A stretch of 64,000 bases of DNA from CAYVHB01 sp964450865 (GTDB taxonomy: Bacteria > Bacillota > Clostridia > Saccharofermentanales > UBA5734), in assembly GCA_964450865.1 (NCBI GenBank), contig CAYVHB010000002.1:1-64000 (forward strand). The letters are read 5' to 3'. The notes beneath the pieces are model-generated. The model had not been told where the DNA came from. It saw only the letters and a list, made by a program, of their open reading frames with translations, and ran no database searches. Both the position numbers and the translations under genes were made by a program. Position 1 is the first letter of the stretch. Every line of letters starts with the position of its first letter. Positions 60,457 to 64,000 of the stretch are shown piece by piece.

Positions 60457-60466
60457 ACTTGGCGGC

Positions 60467-61501
60467 CTACCATTTGTTATGCACTTTTTCGGCGAAGCCG
60501 AGGAACTGCCGCAGGGTGATCACCTGGCCGTCGTCGAGGATGGCCTGGCCGTTATAGTAGCCGAAGACCTGGTGCTGGTCGCTCATGATAATGCCCAGCG
60601 AGGTCAGGGCCGCCCGGTCGAGGATCGGGGTAAAGGTCATTTCCAGCCGCTGGTCCGATGAGGTAAAGACCCAGGGGGAGAGGTAGTCATCCCTGCCGCT
60701 GGCCAGAACCGGAATATCAAAGTGGACGGTCTCGATCTTATGCGCCTGCCCGCCATAGAACAGCATATTCTCGCTGGCGGCACTGGTGTCGCCGAAGCCG
60801 CAGCCAATATTAAAGCCGAAGACCTTGCCATCAACCAGCCCCTGGGCCGCCCCCCAGTACCAGGTATTATCATAAGTCCAGACGCCACGGCCCCAGTCGA
60901 GCAGGCCGAAAGACCGATCCGGCTTGAAAAGGTAATTGTGGCCCCGGTAGGTGACGGAGCCCTCGGCCCGCATGCCGATTATTTTCTGATTATAATAAAA
61001 GGCTTTTGGATCTGCGGGAAAAGGCGTGGCGATTACCATGCTTTTGTCCGGTTCGTCAAATAATTCGATCTGGACGTCCAGGGACTCGGCCCCATCAAAG
61101 CGGGCCATGTGACAGGTCAGCCGCCGCCGGGTCCGCCAGTGCTCAAAGGACATCTCACAGCGGGCCGACCTGACCTTGACATCGCCGGCGGCAGACGTCG
61201 CCGGCAGCGCGGTCCGGCCCAGGGGCAGCAGGCTGATCTGGCTGGCGGTGTGTTCACGCCGGTTCTGAAAATCCAGAAATGACGCACTGGTCATCCCCAT
61301 ATATGAGTTATCGTCGATCGTCAGCGCGACCCCGAATTCGCCGTTATAGACCAGATAATAGTCCCACTCCTTGATGCGCAGCCGGCCGGACTTGATCCGC
61401 TGGCGATCATACTGGCGCAGCAGCGAGGTGGCATAGCCCTTTTCAAAAAGGCGGCCATTTTCATCGAGTAATTGACCATGACTGAGCTGGATTTGTGGCA
61501 T
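60467..61501 (-). CDS. DUF2804 family protein
   Basis: A 344-residue protein of the DUF2804 family, function unknown. Aromatic, strand-rich blocks typical of the family are visible: RIKEWDYYLVYNGEFGVALTIDDNSYMGM, DWGRGVWTYDNTWYWGAAQG and FGFNIGCGFGDTSAASENMLFYGG; the middle resembles a lipocalin-like or hydroxyneurosporene-synthase-like beta fold. AAAGGAG precedes ATG 61499-61501. Convergent with the AI-2E gene. Confidence 0.88.
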   Translation of the reverse strand: MPQIQLSHGQLLDENGRLFEKGYATSLLRQYDRQRIKSGRLRIKEWDYYLVYNGEFGVALTIDDNSYMGMTSASFLDFQNRREHTASQISLLPLGRTALPATSAAGDVKVRSARCEMSFEHWRTRRRLTCHMARFDGAESLDVQIELFDEPDKSMVIATPFPADPKAFYYNQKIIGMRAEGSVTYRGHNYLFKPDRSFGLLDWGRGVWTYDNTWYWGAAQGLVDGKVFGFNIGCGFGDTSAASENMLFYGGQAHKIETVHFDIPVLASGRDDYLSPWVFTSSDQRLEMTFTPILDRAALTSLGIIMSDQHQVFGYYNGQAILDDGQVITLRQFLGFAEKVHNKW

Positions 61502-61539
61502 ATTCCCGGGCTCCTTTGCTGATTGATGGACACAAATTT

Positions 61540-61668
61540 ATTATACGCCTCCATCTGCTGTCTGTTTCGTTGCATTTATGTTAAGATCAGGCCGTCTTCA
61601 GGCCGGCTGGTCGGGAAAAGCCAATCAAGGCATCTGGCACAATAAAACATTCATAAATAATCTATAAT
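61540..61668. promoter_or_regulatory. Divergent -10 elements between DUF2804 and the ABC unit
   Basis: A minus-strand TATAAT (61540-61545) lies 40 bp before the DUF2804 start, and a plus-strand TATAAT (61663-61668) lies about 120 bp before the ABC ATPase. Neither has a good -35, so activator dependence is possible. The 61502-61787 spacer holds nothing else recognisable. Confidence 0.4.
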
Positions 61669-61787
61669 GGCTTCATAAACTCCGCGGTTTTCAGGCGTAT
61701 ATTGAAAGTAGGGCCGACTGACTTTCGGTCAATCGCTGTCTGACCGGACCAGGCGGCCGCGGACATGGCCAGGATCAGGTGAGCAGG

Positions 61788-62489
61788 ATGGGTTATATTG
61801 AACTGGAAAATATCCGTAAACATTACCAGATGGGCGAGGTTACCATCACGGCTGTTGACGGTGTCAGCTTCGCCATCGAAAAGGGTGATTTTGCCGTGGT
61901 GGTCGGTGCCTCCGGCGCTGGCAAGTCAACTGTGCTGAATATCCTGGGAGGTATGGATTCGCTGGATAGCGGGACCATCCGTATCGACGGCGAGGATATC
62001 AGCGCTTATGATGCCCGGTTACTGACCGAGTATCGGCGTCACGAAATTGGTTTCGTATTTCAATTTTATAATCTGGTGCAGAATCTGACTGCCCGCGAAA
62101 ATGTTGAACTGGCCTCGATGATTTGTGACAATCCGCATGATGTTGACGAGGTGCTGGCCATGGTCGGCCTGAGCGAACGCTCCGATCATTTCCCGGCCCA
62201 GCTGTCCGGTGGCGAGCAGCAACGGGTGGCCATCGCCCGGGCGCTGGCCAAGAATCCCAAGCTGCTGCTCTGTGATGAACCAACCGGTGCGCTTGATTAT
62301 CAGACCAGCAAATCAATTCTCAAGCTCTTGCAGGATACATGCCGCCGAACCGGCATGACTGTCATCGTTATTACCCATAACGGGGCCCTGACCGCGATGG
62401 CCGACAAAGTCATTCGCATGAAAAACGGTCAGGTGTCCAGTTTCATCATGAATCCGCAGCCAGTGCCTGTCGAATTACTGGAGTGGTGA
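61788..62489 (+). CDS. ABC transporter ATP-binding protein (MacB/LolD type)
   Basis: A 233-residue ATPase of the MacB/FtsE/LolD group, which energises FtsX-like permeases. Walker A is GASGAGKST, the Q-loop region is VFQFYNLVQNLTARENVELA, the signature is LSGGEQQRVAIARAL, Walker B is LLLCDEPTGALD, and the switch His is in VIVITHNGAL. ATG 61788 with AGGTGA upstream gives the usual MGYIELENIRKHYQMGE start; GTG 61779 is possible. The permease gene follows 138 bp downstream. Confidence 0.93.
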   Translation: MGYIELENIRKHYQMGEVTITAVDGVSFAIEKGDFAVVVGASGAGKSTVLNILGGMDSLDSGTIRIDGEDISAYDARLLTEYRRHEIGFVFQFYNLVQNLTARENVELASMICDNPHDVDEVLAMVGLSERSDHFPAQLSGGEQQRVAIARALAKNPKLLLCDEPTGALDYQTSKSILKLLQDTCRRTGMTVIVITHNGALTAMADKVIRMKNGQVSSFIMNPQPVPVELLEW

Positions 62490-62627
62490 GGCTGGCCGAT
62501 CGCGGACCGGCTACCGGATGCAACCGGTTATCGGTCTGCGTCATTTCTGTTGAATGACTGGCGCTGCCAGGCTGGCGGTTGCCCATGTTCATCCACCGGT
62601 GTCGCTCTTTCAAGCGAGGTTCTGCAT

Positions 62628-64000
62628 ATGGCTAAAAAACAAGCCCTGAACCGGGATTTCTGGCGGACCCTGTTCAAGACCCGCGCCCGCTTTCTCTCCA
62701 TTCTGGCCATGATTGCCCTGGGTGTCGGTTTTTTTGCAGGCATCAATGCAACCGAGCCGGATATGATTTTATCGGCTGACCGATATTACCAGACACAGAA
62801 CCTGGCCGATTTCCGGGTCTTTTCGCCGCTGGGTTTCCAGGCTGACGATATTGCCAGGGTCCGGAGCCTGCCTGATGTGGCCCGTGTTGAGCCTGGCTAC
62901 ACCAGGGATCTTTTCCTGGATTCACCAGCCGGTACGACCAGTATTGTCAGGCTCTACAGTTTTCAGGCTGCGTCATCCGCCACCGGATCGGGCGATGCCG
63001 GCGATATCAGCCGCCCGAGCCTGCTCAGCGGCCGTTTGCCAGTCAATCCGGGCGAAATAGCCATTGAAAGTGGCAGCAACGTGCCGGCCGATATCCAGAT
63101 CGGCAGCCAGGTCAGCGTGGCCGTACCAGCCGATGAGGACCTGGCCGATACCCTGCGGACAAAATATTTTACCGTAGTCGGGATTGTGCGCTCACCCACC
63201 TATATCAGCATCGAGCGCGGCCAGACCAACATCGGTGACGGTGCGATCGCCTGGTATGCCTATATCAATGCTGCCGATTTTGCCCGTGAGCGATACTCCG
63301 ATCTTTACGTCCGGGCGACCGCATCCGGTCAGCTGCTGGCCTACTCGGCCGAATACAGCCAGGCCATGCAGACACTGGAAACCGCCCTGGATCAGATCGG
63401 CGTGGCCTCGATTACCGCTGAGACCGCCAAAATGCGCGATGATATCAACGAGGGGAAATCAGAGCTGGCGACCAATAAGGCCAAAGCTGAAAAGGAGCTG
63501 GCTGATGCCGAGCAGCAGCTGGTGGATGCCGAACAGAAAATTGCTGACGGCGAGGCTGAACTGACCAGCCAGTCAGCCAAATATAGCAAGCTGTTTGCCG
63601 AAAAACGCAAGGATCTGGCCGATGGCCAGACCCAGTTGCGCACAGCCCGGCGTCAATATGAGGATGGCCTGAAATTGTGGCAAGCCGGGTATGAGGATTA
63701 CCAGGCCGGTGCGGCCAAGGCCGCCAAGGCCAAGGCCCAGCTTGACGCCGCCGCGACCGAGCTGGCAGCCGGCGAAAAGAGCCTGGCCGCCAGTAAAGCC
63801 CAGCTGGATCAGACTAAGAACCAGCTTGATGGCCTGGCGCAGCAGATTGCTGCCCTGCAAGCGATCCGCCAGAGCTTGCCGGCTGATGGCACCGAGCTCA
63901 GTGAAACCGAATATAACCAGATCATTGCCTCGATTGATCAGGTGGCCCCGGATCTGGCCGCGCAAATCAGGACCAACCTGCCCTATGGCACACCGGATCT
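62628..64000 (+). CDS. FtsX-like ABC permease with coiled-coil extracellular domain (partial, 5' end)
   Basis: An open frame from ATG 62628 (GCGAGG upstream) to the right edge, at least 457 residues, with no stop inside the window. An N-terminal transmembrane segment (about 20-43, FLSILAMIALGVGFFAGINA) is followed by a MacB-like periplasmic domain (DFRVFSPLGFQADDIARVRSLPDV) and then a long helical region (about 265-410) rich in Ala, Lys, Glu, Gln (KAEKELADAEQQLVDAEQK, AAKAKAQLDAAATELAAGEK), a predicted coiled coil. Firmicute permeases of this class are commonly over 1000 residues, with the remaining transmembrane segments and FtsX domains downstream. It pairs with the ATPase 61788-62489. Substrate unknown; antimicrobial peptides or lipids are typical for the class. 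Confidence 0.85.
   Translation, partial: MAKKQALNRDFWRTLFKTRARFLSILAMIALGVGFFAGINATEPDMILSADRYYQTQNLADFRVFSPLGFQADDIARVRSLPDVARVEPGYTRDLFLDSPAGTTSIVRLYSFQAASSATGSGDAGDISRPSLLSGRLPVNPGEIAIESGSNVPADIQIGSQVSVAVPADEDLADTLRTKYFTVVGIVRSPTYISIERGQTNIGDGAIAWYAYINAADFARERYSDLYVRATASGQLLAYSAEYSQAMQTLETALDQIGVASITAETAKMRDDINEGKSELATNKAKAEKELADAEQQLVDAEQKIADGEAELTSQSAKYSKLFAEKRKDLADGQTQLRTARRQYEDGLKLWQAGYEDYQAGAAKAAKAKAQLDAAATELAAGEKSLAASKAQLDQTKNQLDGLAQQIAALQAIRQSLPADGTELSETEYNQIIASIDQVAPDLAAQIRTNLPYGTPD

Overview
The window comes from a GC-rich, anaerobic, low-oxygen-adapted Firmicute, most likely a member of the Clostridia (an Oscillospirales/Fastidiosipila-like lineage is my best guess). Pointers are the yceD-rpmF and DUF512-der gene pairs, RNase J, a bifunctional Rel, pta-ackA, an archaeal-type ProRS, HPr with His15 and Ser46, an orphan Spo0A C-terminal domain, a feoA-feoB cluster, a two-subunit class I fumarase and a very large multidomain [FeFe] hydrogenase. 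The genus cannot be fixed from sequence reading alone. I found no rRNA, tRNA, CRISPR array, insertion sequence or prophage. The region is chromosomal housekeeping DNA with short transcription units on both strands.

Layout. 1-4.2 kb: tail of an unidentified gene, rel, then a PocR/AraC regulator. 4.3-10.5 kb: rnj (-), rpsT (+), tyrS (-) and tmcAL (-). 10.6-16.2 kb: a membrane-anchored barrel-like protein, the acetate pathway pta-ackA, and proS. 16.2-21.2 kb: an RluA-type pseudouridine synthase (-), ddl-murI (cell wall), a DUF1934 protein and yceD-rpmF. 21.3-28.9 kb: DUF512 radical SAM protein, der, typA, mltG and a U32 peptidase. 29-32.4 kb: three membrane proteins on the minus strand (AI-2E/PerM family, CPBP protease, prepilin-type peptidase). 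32.4-41.7 kb: glgP with a strong promoter, a metallophosphoesterase (-), an unknown membrane protein, ligA, a cyclic-2,3-diphosphoglycerate synthetase-like GTPase and an HAD phosphatase. 41.7-44.8 kb: minus-strand iron cluster feoA-feoB-Cys-rich protein-DtxR/MntR-type regulator. 45-47.9 kb: an HPr-like protein without the phospho-histidine, a canonical HPr coupled to a small membrane protein, a Spo0A_C orphan and HU. 48.1-51.3 kb: fumarase alpha/beta, a DUF1858 redox protein and a TrkA-N potassium channel. 51.4-55.2 kb: an LtaS-like sulfatase-fold enzyme, and a divergent nitroreductase/HxlR pair. 55.3-64 kb: the hydrogenase, a second AI-2E protein, a DUF2804 protein, and an ABC ATPase with the start of its FtsX-like permease, which runs off the window.

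The genes suggest fermentative metabolism: glycogen breakdown (glgP), acetate formation with ATP gain (pta-ackA), fumarase, hydrogen metabolism coupled to pyridine nucleotide, and ferrous iron uptake for the many Fe-S proteins. Two themes recur. First, intergenic leaders and poorly conserved protein segments carry short, diverged direct duplications (17-60 bp), often over the ribosome binding site. Second, otherwise ordinary housekeeping proteins (RNase J, MurI, TmcAL, U32, HxlR, AI-2E) carry low-complexity linkers or N-terminal tails made of similar GC-rich sequence. The most noteworthy single items are the 1150-residue GltD-like/[FeFe]-hydrogenase fusion, the HPr/HPr-like/Spo0A_C neighbourhood, and a shared TTGAC-N5-GTCAA palindrome in front of the feo operon and of the HPr-like gene.
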